Shown here piece by piece: positions 17,207 to 27,038 of a stretch of DNA of 64,000 nt. The notes under the pieces were generated by a model. It was given only the letters and a program-made list of their open reading frames with translations. It made no database searches and had not been told where the DNA came from. This DNA comes from Athalassotoga saccharophila (lineage in GTDB: Bacteria > Thermotogota > Thermotogae > Mesoaciditogales > Mesoaciditogaceae): positions 1,450,708 through 1,514,707 of the forward strand of contig NZ_AP019551.1 in assembly GCF_009936215.1 (NCBI RefSeq), read 5' to 3'. How positions within the stretch are numbered: the stretch's first letter is position 1; each line of letters opens with the position of its first letter. The translations under genes and the position numbers were made by a program.

Positions 17207-18094
17207 TTGAGGAAAATAGCGTTGATCTTTCTCTTGGTGATCTTTGCAGTTGCGTTTGCCTTCGCCGCTTACTATCCAATTACTTTGGTAGATGATGCGG
17301 GTAACGTTGTAACGATAACAAGCACTCCGATGCGTGTCATAGATGCCGCACCTTCAGTCACGGATTTTCTTTTGCAATTGGGATACGCTGATAGGATCGT
17401 TGGTGTAACTCAATACGATTCTTACACGAAGGCTCAAAATATAGGTCTGCTTTATCCTTTGGATCTCGAAAAGATATTGTCTTTAAAGCCAGATATAGTA
17501 TTTTTGTTTGGCGGTTTTCAATTGCCACAATATGAGAGACTTAAGAAAGTAGGACTGACAGCATTTGTGCTCAATGCCAACAGCCTTAACGGTGTTTATC
17601 GTGATGTGATGGATGTAGCCACAATAATGGGGGATCCTCAAAAGGGTACCGCGCTTGTTAACAAATTAAAAGATATAGAATCAAAAATAGAAAACAGTGC
17701 ATACAAGATACCTCTCGATCAAAGGCCAACGGTTTTTTATGGTTCACCAGACAAGGAGATATGGACTGCCGGAATGGGATCATATCTTAACGAATTGATA
17801 TCTCTTGCAGGGGGAGTTAACATAACTGGTAACTATGCAGGACCGAATGGATGGTTACCTGTAAGTCCAGAATTCGTCGTCTCTAAAAATCCAGATATAA
17901 TTCTTGTGCCTTATTACGCACCCGGAGGTGAAGAGGCCGCTATAAAGCAATTTGAGACTTATCCTCCTTTTGCAAATCTCAAGGCTGTAAAAGAAGGACA
18001 TGTATATGCCATAAACGGAAATATAGCCTCGCAGCCCAATACTCAACTTATAAATCTACTTCAACAACTTTACGATATTTTCCAGAAATGGTAA
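17207..18094 (+). CDS. btuF: Cobalamin ABC transporter, periplasmic binding protein
   Basis: A 295-residue class III (BtuF/FhuD-type) binding protein with an N-terminal signal peptide (MRKIALIFLLVIFAVAFAFA). The two-lobed family pattern is visible: PMRVIDAAPSVTDFLLQLGYADRIVGVT, then LSLKPDIVFLFG, and later NPDIILVPYY. The riboswitch directly upstream makes cobalamin the likely ligand, although the family also includes heme and siderophore binders. The TTG start at 17207 follows AAGGAGGG by six bases. It overlaps the permease gene by 7 bases. Confidence 0.92.
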   Translation: MRKIALIFLLVIFAVAFAFAAYYPITLVDDAGNVVTITSTPMRVIDAAPSVTDFLLQLGYADRIVGVTQYDSYTKAQNIGLLYPLDLEKILSLKPDIVFLFGGFQLPQYERLKKVGLTAFVLNANSLNGVYRDVMDVATIMGDPQKGTALVNKLKDIESKIENSAYKIPLDQRPTVFYGSPDKEIWTAGMGSYLNELISLAGGVNITGNYAGPNGWLPVSPEFVVSKNPDIILVPYYAPGGEEAAIKQFETYPPFANLKAVKEGHVYAINGNIASQPNTQLINLLQQLYDIFQKW

Positions 18095-19092
18095 GATTCT
18101 CGAAAAGCAGGGTCTTTTTTCTGACCCTGCCTTTTATTTTGGCTTTTGTACTTGTCAATATAGCCATTGGTCCTGTTTATGTGCCAATTGTTGATGTCTT
18201 TAAATCTCTAATCGGGATGAAAGTTCCGTACACGGATAAGATAATCATACTTCAGTTAAGATTACCGAGGGTTTTACTTGGATTAGGTGTCGGAGCGGCG
18301 CTCTCTGTTACAGGCAATGCATTTCAGGCCATGTTAAAGAATCCTCTTGCCGATCCTTACATACTTGGTGTTTCTTCCGGTGCCGCGTTTGGCGCGATTC
18401 TCGCAAATGTAATAGCACAACTTTATTATCCTTATTTTGTTTTTTATATGTGGATCTTCGCATTCGTATTTGGACTTCTTGCCACAGCGATAACCTATTT
18501 CGTTTCAAGAAGACATGGAAAGTTACCTCCAACAGAACTTATATTAAGTGGTGTGATAGTTAATTTGATGTTCGGTGCCGGTGTAACTTTTTTGATAGTT
18601 TACGGATGGAGAGATGTTCAGATAACGTCTTTCTGGCTACTCGGAAGTCTTTCTGGTGCGGGATGGCATGATGTTTTGCTTGTGGGAATTTCTTCAACTG
18701 CGGCAGTTGTTTTTTTCACGGCTATAAGTAAGTATCTTAATGCAATGGTTGCAGGAGAAGAGGAAGCGCTGTATTTAGGAGTTAACGTTGAGATGATGAA
18801 ATTACTGATATTCGTCATAGGAACTTTGATAACTGCAATAGCGGTTTCGACTTCCGGCATTATAGGGTTTGTAGGACTAATTATACCGCACATTTCAAGG
18901 AGGCTCTTTGGATCTGATCACAGAATTTCAACTCCGGCCTCGGCGATATTTGGAGGTGTCTTTCTCGTTGCCTGTGATACAGTTGCAAGAAGCGCTTTCA
19001 CTCCTGCCGAGATGCCAATAGGGACTATAACTGCGCTTATAGGGGCTCCTATTTTTATATACATTCTCAGGAGGCGGGTACAAAATGTCTGA
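18088..19092 (+). CDS. btuC: Cobalamin ABC transporter permease (FecCD family)
   Basis: A 334-residue permease with about ten membrane segments. The FecCD/BtuC features include LRLPRVLLGLGVGAALSVTG near residues 53-72, NPLADPYILGVSSGAAFGA near 90-108 and the ATPase-coupling loop GFVGLIIPHISRRLFGSDHR near 257-276. The ATG overlaps btuF, and the 3' end overlaps the ATPase gene. Confidence 0.94.
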   Translation: MVRFSKSRVFFLTLPFILAFVLVNIAIGPVYVPIVDVFKSLIGMKVPYTDKIIILQLRLPRVLLGLGVGAALSVTGNAFQAMLKNPLADPYILGVSSGAAFGAILANVIAQLYYPYFVFYMWIFAFVFGLLATAITYFVSRRHGKLPPTELILSGVIVNLMFGAGVTFLIVYGWRDVQITSFWLLGSLSGAGWHDVLLVGISSTAAVVFFTAISKYLNAMVAGEEEALYLGVNVEMMKLLIFVIGTLITAIAVSTSGIIGFVGLIIPHISRRLFGSDHRISTPASAIFGGVFLVACDTVARSAFTPAEMPIGTITALIGAPIFIYILRRRVQNV

Positions 19093-19882
19093 AGTATTGA
19101 AGATCGAAAATCTTTCTTACGTATATCCCAAATCTTCGAAAAAAGCCCTTGACTCTTTGAATTTCTCCGTAGAAAAGGGAGAAATAATAGGAATAATAGG
19201 CCCGAACGGATCGGGTAAGACAACACTTATAAAAGCAATATCGGGTCTTGTGGAATACGAAGGAAGCATAAAGTTGTTTGGAAAAGAGATAAAATCCATT
19301 CCGAGAACAGAACTTGCAAAAAAGATAGGAGTTATGGCCCAGGAATTTTCTCCAATATACGATGCAAGGGCGATTGATATAGTGGAGATGGGCAGAACCC
19401 CTTACACAAATCTTTTTGGAGATCTAAGCGATCTGGATAAAACATACGTTGATTTTGCATTCAAAGCGCTTAACATTGCACATCTTAGAGAAAGGATGTT
19501 TTATTCTTTAAGCGGTGGAGAAAGGCAGATCGTCTACGCGGCAAAGGTTTTTGCCCAGAGCCCTGAGATTTTTTTGCTCGATGAGGCCACCGTTCATCTC
19601 GATATAGGAAATGCCCAGCATTTACTTCTAAAGATGAAGGAAAGGGCAATCAATGGTGCAACTGTTATAGCAACATTCCACGATATAAACCAAGCCTCTG
19701 TTTTTTCAGACAGAATTATCGTTATGAAATCTGGAAAGATATACAGTATGGGAGAGCCCGAAGAGGTAATAACGCGCAAAATGATAAAGGAAGTCTATAA
19801 CGCCACGTGCGAGATAGTTAAAGGACCATCAAATGTGGTGAATGTTTTGATGACTCTCGATACAATGCTTGTGAATCGATAA
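19085..19882 (+). CDS. btuD: Cobalamin ABC transporter ATPase
   Basis: A 265-residue ABC ATPase: Walker A GPNGSGKTT near 38-46, Q-loop AQEFSP, signature LSGGERQ near 140, Walker B IFLLDEAT and H-loop TFHD. It completes the binding-protein/permease/ATPase set under the B12 riboswitch. It is last in the operon, with tRNA-Gln on the opposite strand three bases downstream. Confidence 0.94.
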   Translation: MSEVLKIENLSYVYPKSSKKALDSLNFSVEKGEIIGIIGPNGSGKTTLIKAISGLVEYEGSIKLFGKEIKSIPRTELAKKIGVMAQEFSPIYDARAIDIVEMGRTPYTNLFGDLSDLDKTYVDFAFKALNIAHLRERMFYSLSGGERQIVYAAKVFAQSPEIFLLDEATVHLDIGNAQHLLLKMKERAINGATVIATFHDINQASVFSDRIIVMKSGKIYSMGEPEEVITRKMIKEVYNATCEIVKGPSNVVNVLMTLDTMLVNR

Positions 19883-19885
19883 AAA

Positions 19886-19959
19886 TGGTTGCGCGGGGAG
19901 GATTCGAACCTCCACGCCGGGATCCAAAGTCCCGTGTGCTACCATTACACAACCGCGCA
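19886..19959 (-). tRNA. tRNA-Gln (anticodon TTG)
   Basis: The minus strand gives a cloverleaf with acceptor TGCGCGG/CCGCGCA, anticodon arm CGGGA-CTTTGGA-TCCCG (anticodon TTG), T arm GGAGG-TTCGAAT-CCTCC and encoded CCA. Confidence 0.97.
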
Positions 19960-19971
19960 ATGACAATTCAT

Positions 19972-20000
19972 ATTCTAACACATGAAAATGAAGATTTCAA
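19972..20000 (-). promoter_or_regulatory. Promoter of tRNA-Gln
   Basis: On the minus strand TTGAAA, a 17-base spacer and TAGAAT. The predicted start is a few bases upstream of the mature tRNA. Confidence 0.75.
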
Positions 20001-20052
20001 GTGTAAATTCATATTAAAAGAAGGTGAACTTTTACCGACTTACCTTAGAAAG

Positions 20053-20061
20053 TGATATAAT
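20053..20061 (+). promoter_or_regulatory. Extended -10 promoter for the FtsX-like permease operon
   Basis: TGATATAAT is a perfect -10 with TGn extension; the -35 region is weak. Transcription would start near 20068, giving a leader of about 23 bases. Confidence 0.55.
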
Positions 20062-20090
20062 CATCCCAGAGATCGAAGTGGAGGATGTCG

Positions 20091-23021
20091 GTGACTTTTC
20101 CTTTTTTTGTTCTTTCTATTGGTGCAATTGTAATAATAGTTATCACCTTACTTTTGGCTTTGAAGTGGAAAATCCTCGCAAAAATGGGAATGAGAAATGC
20201 TTTGCGACGCAAAGTAACGATGATGCTTATAATCGCCGGATCTTTAACCGGAACGGCATTTGTCGTCGGTTCTTTTGTCATAAATGATTCTTTCCAGTAC
20301 TTTATGTATTCTGGCATAAGAAGGAATCTCGGGACGATCGATGAAGTACTAACACCAAACAAAAATCCTTATTTTTCGGATGCGGAAGTATCAAAGTTAG
20401 TAGAGGCGCTTTCTAATTCACAATACGTTGAATCAGTTCTTCCGATAATGACCAAAAGCACCGTTGCAGCCCCGGTGGGCCAGATAAGATCTCTCGATCC
20501 TTCCAAGATCGCTCAAGTCAATTTCATAGGCGTGAATTTGGATCAACTCAGAAAGTTTGACACAGGTAAGTTCTTTCCCGATCTTTCTCTCTCTGGAAAT
20601 TCAGTCGTTGTCTCAGAACAGTTTGCAAATGCTTTAAATTTGAAAGTTGGCGATTCTTTTGAAGCGATAATAAATCCATTTCAGATTATTCTCGGATCGC
20701 CACAAAGATTCAAAATAGCGGGAATTGTGCCACAGGAAGGTGTACTCGGTTACCAGGATATTCAAGGGATTACCTCTCCGATTTTTATGACAACCGATCA
20801 GATGAAGGCAATATTTTCAATCGACAATTACAACGAGATCCTCGTCGCAAATAAGGGTGATTATATAACTGGAGCCAAATACACATCGGATGTTAATTCA
20901 TTGATAAAGAATTTAGATGTCCCTGTCAAAATTTACAACGTCAAAGAAGAGCAAATAAAAAATCTTAACCAAGGACAGATAGGATGGCTCTTCCTTATTC
21001 TAAGCGGATTTTCAATAGCGGCCGGAGTTTTATTGCTTATAAATGTTTACACGATGCTTTCGGATGAAAGAAAAAGTGATCTCGGAACCTTGAGAGCCAT
21101 AGGTTTTTCGAGGTTTAAAGTTGGATTTATACTTTACTTTGAGGGCTTTGTTTATTCTTTGATCTCTTCTTTTTTGGGCATTTTCGTTGGCCTTGGAATA
21201 GCGTGGTTTATGATAAATGAATTCTCAAACCTTGCGACAAATGTAAGTCACGAATTTACGCCTCTTATTAATACCGGTACCTTTAACTTTTCTCTTCACT
21301 TTAATTTGCTTTCTTTGATTTATGGTTTTCTTGTAGGATTAATAGTGCCTATCGTTGTGCTTATTTACATGGCCTTCAAAATAGGCCGTCTTAACATAGT
21401 AAAGGCCATAAGAGAAATCGAAGATACCGAAAAAGAAAAGAGACACAGAAATTTTGTCTTAACATTTGTGATCTTTTCTATCTCTGTGCTTGTTTCTATC
21501 TGGGCCGTATTTTCTTCAAACGCGATTCTAACTTATGGCTCGATAATGACCGCGGCCCTCATCTTTCCGTTCTTCTTTTCAGACAACCTTAGAAGAATCG
21601 TTGGAAACTTTTTCTCATTTTCCGTCATCGTTTTTGCCTTCGCATCTAATTTGATACCCTTTATCTCCGAGCAAAGCAGTAAATCTTTGTGGTTACTTGG
21701 TTTAAGAAGTTTTTCTATCCTTCTTGCCGCTTTATTCCTTCTGTCCTACAATTTCGAAATTTTCGATAAATTTCTCGGCATCTTTTCTCTGAAAAAATAT
21801 CGTGCCGCCGTAAAACTTGCAGTTGCTGAGACTGCGCATCACAAAAGAAGAACGGGCCTAACTATAGCGATGTATTCGATAGTTATATTCGTTATTTCTC
21901 TTATGACAGTTATTCCTTATTCCGAAACTTTGCAGATAAATTCTGCGAAATCTACGATTTTTGGCGGTTTCGATACCGTCGGTATACCGATAATTGGCAA
22001 GTTAAATGTATCTTCATCTCAACTTTCAAATTTAGATTACATAACCTATTACGCCACTATGTCCATGATCTCTGCAAAGTACATTTCGAATGGAAAGGTT
22101 TCTTCTGATTACCAGATGGTAATTTTGAATAAACGTCTCGTAGATGGACTCGATCTTCAGGTAAACAACGCCGTCAACGGCATAAAGGACCTTAAAGGCC
22201 TTTACGATTATCTTGATTCCCATCCAGGGAGCGTTGCTGTCTTTGGTCTTAACGGTATAAAAATAGGTCAAAAGATTTTGATATCCAATGAAGGGGTATC
22301 GAACTTCAATTTTTCCCAGTCTTCTCAATCACAAAACACGACCTCTTCGGCCACCTTTCTTAAAAATCCAAAAGAATTTACCGTCGTTGGAATACTCCAA
22401 AGCAACAACAATTACAATGCAATTCCCGCCGGCTTTTACACGACGATGAAATCGGCATCCGTTTTTGACAACATCTCACCTACGGAATTCTTGCTCACAA
22501 AACTCGCCGGTACAACGGAAGAGGCACAGTACGAGAATTTCCAGAAATTAACGGCATTTCTAAAGACAAGGTTTATCTTCGCACTCTTTTCGAAACAAAC
22601 TGTCGAGATATTCACGAATATACTCAACGGATTTGTCAACATAGTCAATGTCTTCCTTTACTTCGGTCTTTCTGTCGGCATAATCGGCCTTGCGATACTC
22701 ATAGTGAAATCGCTTCACGAGAGGAAAAAAACAGTTGGAATACTTAAAGCGCTTGGGTTCAGCAAAAATCTTATCTTCACGAGTTTTTTCCTCGAGATAA
22801 ATTTTGTCGTTGTGCTTGGTATTTTAATAGGATTTATAACCGGCGTTGTAACTTCGTATCTTATTTACACGACTTTAAATCTCGGAACGATTTACATACC
22901 TTTGGGGCAGTTTGCGATTCTTGGAATCGTCTTTTATCTCATATCGGTCCTTACGACATTTATACCCACGAGAAATGCGACGAGAATACCACCTGTGGAG
23001 GCTTTGAGATATAGAGAATGA
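20091..23021 (+). CDS. Large FtsX-like (MacB-type) ABC permease with two permease modules
   Basis: A membrane protein of about 976 residues. An N-terminal anchor near residues 5-25 is followed by a large extracytoplasmic domain. Three helices (about 300-440) lead into a run of extra hydrophobic segments (about 460-560). A second module repeats the pattern, ending in three helices with ERKKTVGILKALGFSKN and TRIPPVEALRYRE. The YtrF/FtsX-type phrase (ERKSDLGTLRAIGFSR) occurs in the first module. ABC permeases of this type export lipoproteins or peptides or act mechanically. No ATPase gene is adjacent. Start: GTG 20091 lies six bases after GTGGAGG, whereas ATG 20085 directly touches it. It overlaps uvrC by four bases. 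Confidence 0.85.
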   Translation: MTFPFFVLSIGAIVIIVITLLLALKWKILAKMGMRNALRRKVTMMLIIAGSLTGTAFVVGSFVINDSFQYFMYSGIRRNLGTIDEVLTPNKNPYFSDAEVSKLVEALSNSQYVESVLPIMTKSTVAAPVGQIRSLDPSKIAQVNFIGVNLDQLRKFDTGKFFPDLSLSGNSVVVSEQFANALNLKVGDSFEAIINPFQIILGSPQRFKIAGIVPQEGVLGYQDIQGITSPIFMTTDQMKAIFSIDNYNEILVANKGDYITGAKYTSDVNSLIKNLDVPVKIYNVKEEQIKNLNQGQIGWLFLILSGFSIAAGVLLLINVYTMLSDERKSDLGTLRAIGFSRFKVGFILYFEGFVYSLISSFLGIFVGLGIAWFMINEFSNLATNVSHEFTPLINTGTFNFSLHFNLLSLIYGFLVGLIVPIVVLIYMAFKIGRLNIVKAIREIEDTEKEKRHRNFVLTFVIFSISVLVSIWAVFSSNAILTYGSIMTAALIFPFFFSDNLRRIVGNFFSFSVIVFAFASNLIPFISEQSSKSLWLLGLRSFSILLAALFLLSYNFEIFDKFLGIFSLKKYRAAVKLAVAETAHHKRRTGLTIAMYSIVIFVISLMTVIPYSETLQINSAKSTIFGGFDTVGIPIIGKLNVSSSQLSNLDYITYYATMSMISAKYISNGKVSSDYQMVILNKRLVDGLDLQVNNAVNGIKDLKGLYDYLDSHPGSVAVFGLNGIKIGQKILISNEGVSNFNFSQSSQSQNTTSSATFLKNPKEFTVVGILQSNNNYNAIPAGFYTTMKSASVFDNISPTEFLLTKLAGTTEEAQYENFQKLTAFLKTRFIFALFSKQTVEIFTNILNGFVNIVNVFLYFGLSVGIIGLAILIVKSLHERKKTVGILKALGFSKNLIFTSFFLEINFVVVLGILIGFITGVVTSYLIYTTLNLGTIYIPLGQFAILGIVFYLISVLTTFIPTRNATRIPPVEALRYRE

Positions 23022-24694
23022 TCGAAAAAATAAAGGAAATTCCGGATAATCCCGGAGTTTATATCTTTAAATCAAATGGAAAGATAATATACGTTGGCAA
23101 GGCTAAAAATTTAAAGAAAAGGGTTTCATCTTATTTTTTATCCAATGCCTCGGAAAAAGCAAAAAAAATAGTCGAAGAGGCGGACGGTTTTGAATACACA
23201 ATAGTTTCTAATGAAAAAGAAGCGTTGCTTTTAGAGGCAAACTTAATATACACAAATAAGCCTAAATACAACGTTTTATTAAAAGACACACGCGTTTATC
23301 CCTATGCCGTCTTTACGAATGATGAATTTCCTTACATTGAAATCACGCATCAAAAAGTCCCCGGCGCTTACGGCCCATTCACGAGTGTGAGTTTCCTAAG
23401 GACTCTCATAGAAATAATCGATCCAATTCTTCAAATAAGAAATTGCGATTACGATCTTTCAAAGGTAAAAAGACCCTGTATAGAGTATGGAATGAAAAGA
23501 TGTTCAGCACCATGCGCGGGGTTGATAACAAAAGAAGAATATGCAAAAAGAATCGAAATTGCCAAGTCTTTTCTTTCCGGTAACTCTAAAAGGTTAAAAG
23601 AATGGATAAAGGAAAAGATAAACAATTATTCAAAGATGGAAATGTTCGAATCGGCACTTAGGTTGAAAAAACTGTACGATAGGCTTGAAGAATTTTTGGA
23701 AGTCCAGAGTGTAGAGTTAGATGGAAATGTGAATTTAGATGTTTTGACGATAGAAAGCGGCATTGTCGTGATGCTAAAGATAAGAAATGGAATGATGCTT
23801 GCAAAACTTGAATTCGAAATCAACGGTGGATATGAGGACTTCATAAAATGGTACTACGTAGGAAGAAATGAGGAACTTGCCGATAGGATTGTCGTCAAAA
23901 AGAGATTCAAAAAGATGAGCGAGATCTCAAAGATCCTGTCTACACGGATAAGTTTACCTGTCGATGAAAATGAAAGACGTCTGGTATCTATAGCGTACAA
24001 AAACCTCCAGAACAGAATAAAAAGTTCTGAGGTCATCAAAAATTCATTGAACAGGCTAAAGGAACTTTTAGATCTTCCAATGCCTCCGAAATTTATAGAA
24101 GGAATAGACATTTCCCACACTCATGGAGATTTAACCGTTGCCTCGGTCGTTACATTTGAAGATGGAAAACCCAACAAAAGCCTTTACAGAAAGTATAGAC
24201 TTTCAATCGCAAAGATAGACGATTTTGAATCAATGAGACAGGTTGTAAAACGCAGATATACAAAGCATCCGCTCCCGGATCTTTTGCTAATAGATGGAGG
24301 AAAGGGACAGGTAGATGCGGTCAAGGGAATTCTTGATGAGTTAAAATTGAATGGAAAGATCATAGGACTTGCGAAGGAAGACGAAAGGATCGTCTTTCCT
24401 GATGAAAGGCCCGATCTTCATCTTAGAAGAGACGATGGTGCCCTTAGAATTCTAATAAGTGTAAGGGATGAAGCGCACAGATTTGCCACCTCCTACCATT
24501 ATTCCCTAAGAGACAAAGAGATGGTAAGGTCTGGACTTGATTCTATCCCGGGCATTGGTGAGAAAAGAAAAAAGTTACTTTTAAAGGCCTTTAAAAACAT
24601 AAACGGGATAAAGCGTGCCTCCTTTGAAGAGATTAAAAAAATCGTGGGAGAAAAGGTGGCCATGAGGATAATCGAAAAGATTTCAAAAGATTAG
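23018..24694 (+). CDS. uvrC: Excinuclease ABC subunit C
   Basis: UvrC makes both incisions in nucleotide excision repair. The 558 residues start with a GIY-YIG nuclease domain (PGVYIFKSNGKIIYVGKAKNL). A UVR motif follows near 200-235. The C-terminal RNase-H-like endonuclease domain has GIDISH (about 364-369) and LLIDGGKGQ, and a helix-hairpin-helix closes the protein (SIPGIGEKRKKLLL). The ATGA overlap with the permease gene implies cotranscription. Confidence 0.98.
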   Translation: MIEKIKEIPDNPGVYIFKSNGKIIYVGKAKNLKKRVSSYFLSNASEKAKKIVEEADGFEYTIVSNEKEALLLEANLIYTNKPKYNVLLKDTRVYPYAVFTNDEFPYIEITHQKVPGAYGPFTSVSFLRTLIEIIDPILQIRNCDYDLSKVKRPCIEYGMKRCSAPCAGLITKEEYAKRIEIAKSFLSGNSKRLKEWIKEKINNYSKMEMFESALRLKKLYDRLEEFLEVQSVELDGNVNLDVLTIESGIVVMLKIRNGMMLAKLEFEINGGYEDFIKWYYVGRNEELADRIVVKKRFKKMSEISKILSTRISLPVDENERRLVSIAYKNLQNRIKSSEVIKNSLNRLKELLDLPMPPKFIEGIDISHTHGDLTVASVVTFEDGKPNKSLYRKYRLSIAKIDDFESMRQVVKRRYTKHPLPDLLLIDGGKGQVDAVKGILDELKLNGKIIGLAKEDERIVFPDERPDLHLRRDDGALRILISVRDEAHRFATSYHYSLRDKEMVRSGLDSIPGIGEKRKKLLLKAFKNINGIKRASFEEIKKIVGEKVAMRIIEKISKD

Positions 24695-24705
24695 GAGGTG
24701 GTCCT

Positions 24706-25287
24706 TTGAAAGGAACGTTAGAGGTCGTAATAGGGCCGATGTACGCGGGAAAAACGGAAGAATTGATAAGAAGGGTTGTAAGAAGAAAGATAGCAAAGCA
24801 AAATGGCGTTATATTCAAGATTTTATCTGACACGAGAAATAGAGATCCTCTCGTTGTTTCAAGGGCAGGGACACATTTCGAAGCCGAGTTCGTAAAGGAT
24901 GCGTCAGATGCAAAAAAGTACATTAATTCAGGCCTTGATTATGTGGCATTTGATGAGGCTCAGTTCTTTGGAGAGGATTTAATTCAGGTCGTAAAAGAAT
25001 TCATCGATGTCGGAACGGATGTTATAGTTTCCGGTCTGAATTTGGATTTTCGAGGCGAAGTTTTTGAAAATGTTATGAGGATAGCTGCAATGGCCGATGA
25101 AATCGTACTTCTTAAGGCTGTATGTGTTGTGTGCGGTAAAGATGCGACGCTAACGCAAAGACTTATATTCAAAGATGGAGAATGGGTACCGGCCTCTTCG
25201 AAAGATCCTGTCTTTAAAGTCGAGGGATCGGATGTAGAGATCAAATACGAGCCAAGGTGCAAGGATTGCTGGAAGGTGGGTGAATGA
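24706..25287 (+). CDS. tdk: Thymidine kinase (type II)
   Basis: Phosphorylates thymidine to dTMP in salvage. The 193 residues have the P-loop GPMYAGKTEEL near 9-19, the lasso/Walker B region FDEAQFF near 85 and structural zinc cysteines in CVVCGKD and CKDCW. The TTG start at 24706 follows AGGAGGTGG. Twelve bases separate it from uvrC and it overlaps the cupin gene. Confidence 0.96.
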   Translation: MKGTLEVVIGPMYAGKTEELIRRVVRRKIAKQNGVIFKILSDTRNRDPLVVSRAGTHFEAEFVKDASDAKKYINSGLDYVAFDEAQFFGEDLIQVVKEFIDVGTDVIVSGLNLDFRGEVFENVMRIAAMADEIVLLKAVCVVCGKDATLTQRLIFKDGEWVPASSKDPVFKVEGSDVEIKYEPRCKDCWKVGE

Positions 25288-25633
25288 ATTGGCACTGGTT
25301 GGAAATCATATGGAAGTAATGCCAGAAATAATAGATGGAAAAGGCGCAAAGGCCGTTGAAAAGCGTGTTCTGATAGGACCTGCGCAGGGCGCTCCGAATT
25401 ACATAATGAGACATTTCAGAATAAAGGCCGGAGGTTACACGCCGGATCATTCTCATCCGTGGGAACATGAGGTTTACGTCTTAAAAGGCTATGGATTTTT
25501 GAGAAATGATGGAAATTCCATACCGATAAAATCCGGTGATTACGTTTTTGTGCCGGCCGGCGAGCAACACCAATTTTGTGCCGGTGATGATGGAATAGAA
25601 TTCATCTGTGTAATTCCAAAATACGGACAATAA
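25280..25633 (+). CDS. Cupin-domain protein
   Basis: A single-domain cupin of about 117 residues. The first cupin motif is present (DHSHPWEHEVYVLKG, with the HxH...E metal ligands). The second is GDYVFVPAGEQHQF with the third histidine. Such proteins bind a divalent metal and may be isomerases, dioxygenases or sensors; nothing here identifies the substrate. Start GTG 25280 is close to GGAAGGTGG and TTG 25289 is an alternative. It lies between tdk and glnA, 22 bases before the latter. Confidence 0.85.
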   Translation: MNELALVGNHMEVMPEIIDGKGAKAVEKRVLIGPAQGAPNYIMRHFRIKAGGYTPDHSHPWEHEVYVLKGYGFLRNDGNSIPIKSGDYVFVPAGEQHQFCAGDDGIEFICVIPKYGQ

Positions 25634-25655
25634 AATAAAAAGAGGAGGAAGCAAA

Positions 25656-27014
25656 ATGAACGAAGAAGAATTTCTGAAAAAAGTTAAGCGTTACGATTAT
25701 CTCGATCTCAAAATTTACGACGTTAACGGGACTCTAAGGCATGTTACACTCCCATCTGGATATGTCAGTCAGTCAATTCTTACAAATGGAGTTGGGTTTG
25801 ATGCCTCAAACTTCGGTTACATGAACACATCTTTCAGTGATATGATAGCCATGCCTTTGATATCCACAGCCATCGATGAACCCTTTGCAGAATCTACGCT
25901 TTCTGTCCTGTGCGATGTCATGTTGCCGGACCGAACTTCTTTTGGATGGTATCCGAGAAATGTGCTGAAGAAAGCCATCGATCATGTAAAAGAACTTGGA
26001 ATTGCGACGAAGATGATGGTTGGTCCAGAGATGGAGTTTAACATTTTCAAAAGTATATCCCACGAAATATCTCAAAGATCTGTCTGCGTAAAGATAAAAA
26101 GCGAGTCTGAATGGCCCCTGAAGCATGAGCCAAATATAGAGATAGAAGAAGGATACCATAGATTACCACCTTTTGATTCTACCTATGAGATGAGAAATGA
26201 GATGGTTTCCATCCTCACAGATATAGGCATGCCAATAAAGTACCATCACCACGAGGTCGGAATATCCCAATTTGAAATAGAATTTCAATTGTTAGATGCA
26301 ATCGAGGCGGCCGATTGGATACCACTTTTGAAATACATAGTAAGAAATGTGGCGCACGAATATGGATACGTTGTGAGTTTCCTTCCAAAACCCCTTAAAG
26401 ATCAGGCTGGCAACGGAATGCACGTTCATCAATACCTTGTAAAGGACTCGAAGAATATCTTCGACGATCCGAAAGGCCTTTATTCGCTTTCAAAAAAGGC
26501 GCTTTCTTACATTGCTGGTCTTCTTAAACATGCTCCTGCAGTTATGGCCTTTACAAATCCATCTACGAATTCTTACAAAAGGCTCGTGCCCGGTTTTGAA
26601 GCCCCAACAACACCTTCATTCGCATTTGGAAATAGAAATTCCGCCATAAGAATACCTGCCTACGTAAATGATGGAAATGTAAGGAGAATAGAGTTCAGGA
26701 CGCCTGATGCAACGGCAAATGTCCATTACGCGATGTCTGCCATGCTTCTTGCAGGCATTGACGGTATAAAACAAGATCTCGATCCGTCAAAAGAAGGTTT
26801 TGGTCCATTTGAAGGAGATCATATGCCAAACTTGAAAAATCTTCCTTCCACGCTCGACGAGGCTTTAACCGCTCTCGAAGAAGATCACGAATTCCTTTCC
26901 CCGGCCTTTACCTCTGACTTTATAGAGATGTGGATTGAAAAGAAACGTAAAGAGATCCAATTCATAAATTCGATACCCCACCCGGGAGAATACGATCTAT
27001 ACTTCGGAATTTAA
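25656..27014 (+). CDS. glnA: Glutamine synthetase
   Basis: ATP-dependent amidation of glutamate. The 452-residue protein is type-I sized. It has the N-terminal beta-grasp region, GPEMEFNIF near 128-136, the HHHEVGISQFEIEF metal-binding block near 197-210, the ATP block GNGMHVHQ, NPSTNSYKRLVPGFEAPT near 305 and the glutamate-binding RNSAIRIP near 330. An AGAGGAGGAAG ribosome-binding site precedes ATG. A bidirectional terminator follows. It is convergent with the proline-oxidation operon, whose end product is glutamate. Confidence 0.95.
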   Translation: MNEEEFLKKVKRYDYLDLKIYDVNGTLRHVTLPSGYVSQSILTNGVGFDASNFGYMNTSFSDMIAMPLISTAIDEPFAESTLSVLCDVMLPDRTSFGWYPRNVLKKAIDHVKELGIATKMMVGPEMEFNIFKSISHEISQRSVCVKIKSESEWPLKHEPNIEIEEGYHRLPPFDSTYEMRNEMVSILTDIGMPIKYHHHEVGISQFEIEFQLLDAIEAADWIPLLKYIVRNVAHEYGYVVSFLPKPLKDQAGNGMHVHQYLVKDSKNIFDDPKGLYSLSKKALSYIAGLLKHAPAVMAFTNPSTNSYKRLVPGFEAPTTPSFAFGNRNSAIRIPAYVNDGNVRRIEFRTPDATANVHYAMSAMLLAGIDGIKQDLDPSKEGFGPFEGDHMPNLKNLPSTLDEALTALEEDHEFLSPAFTSDFIEMWIEKKRKEIQFINSIPHPGEYDLYFGI

Positions 27015-27038
27015 AAACAGCGCTTTCGCGCTGTTTTT
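27013..27038. terminator. Bidirectional Rho-independent terminator
   Basis: AAAAACAGCGC and GCGCTGTTTTT form an 11-bp stem with a TTTC loop, giving T-runs in both directions between convergent glnA and the delta-1-pyrroline-5-carboxylate dehydrogenase gene. Confidence 0.9.
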
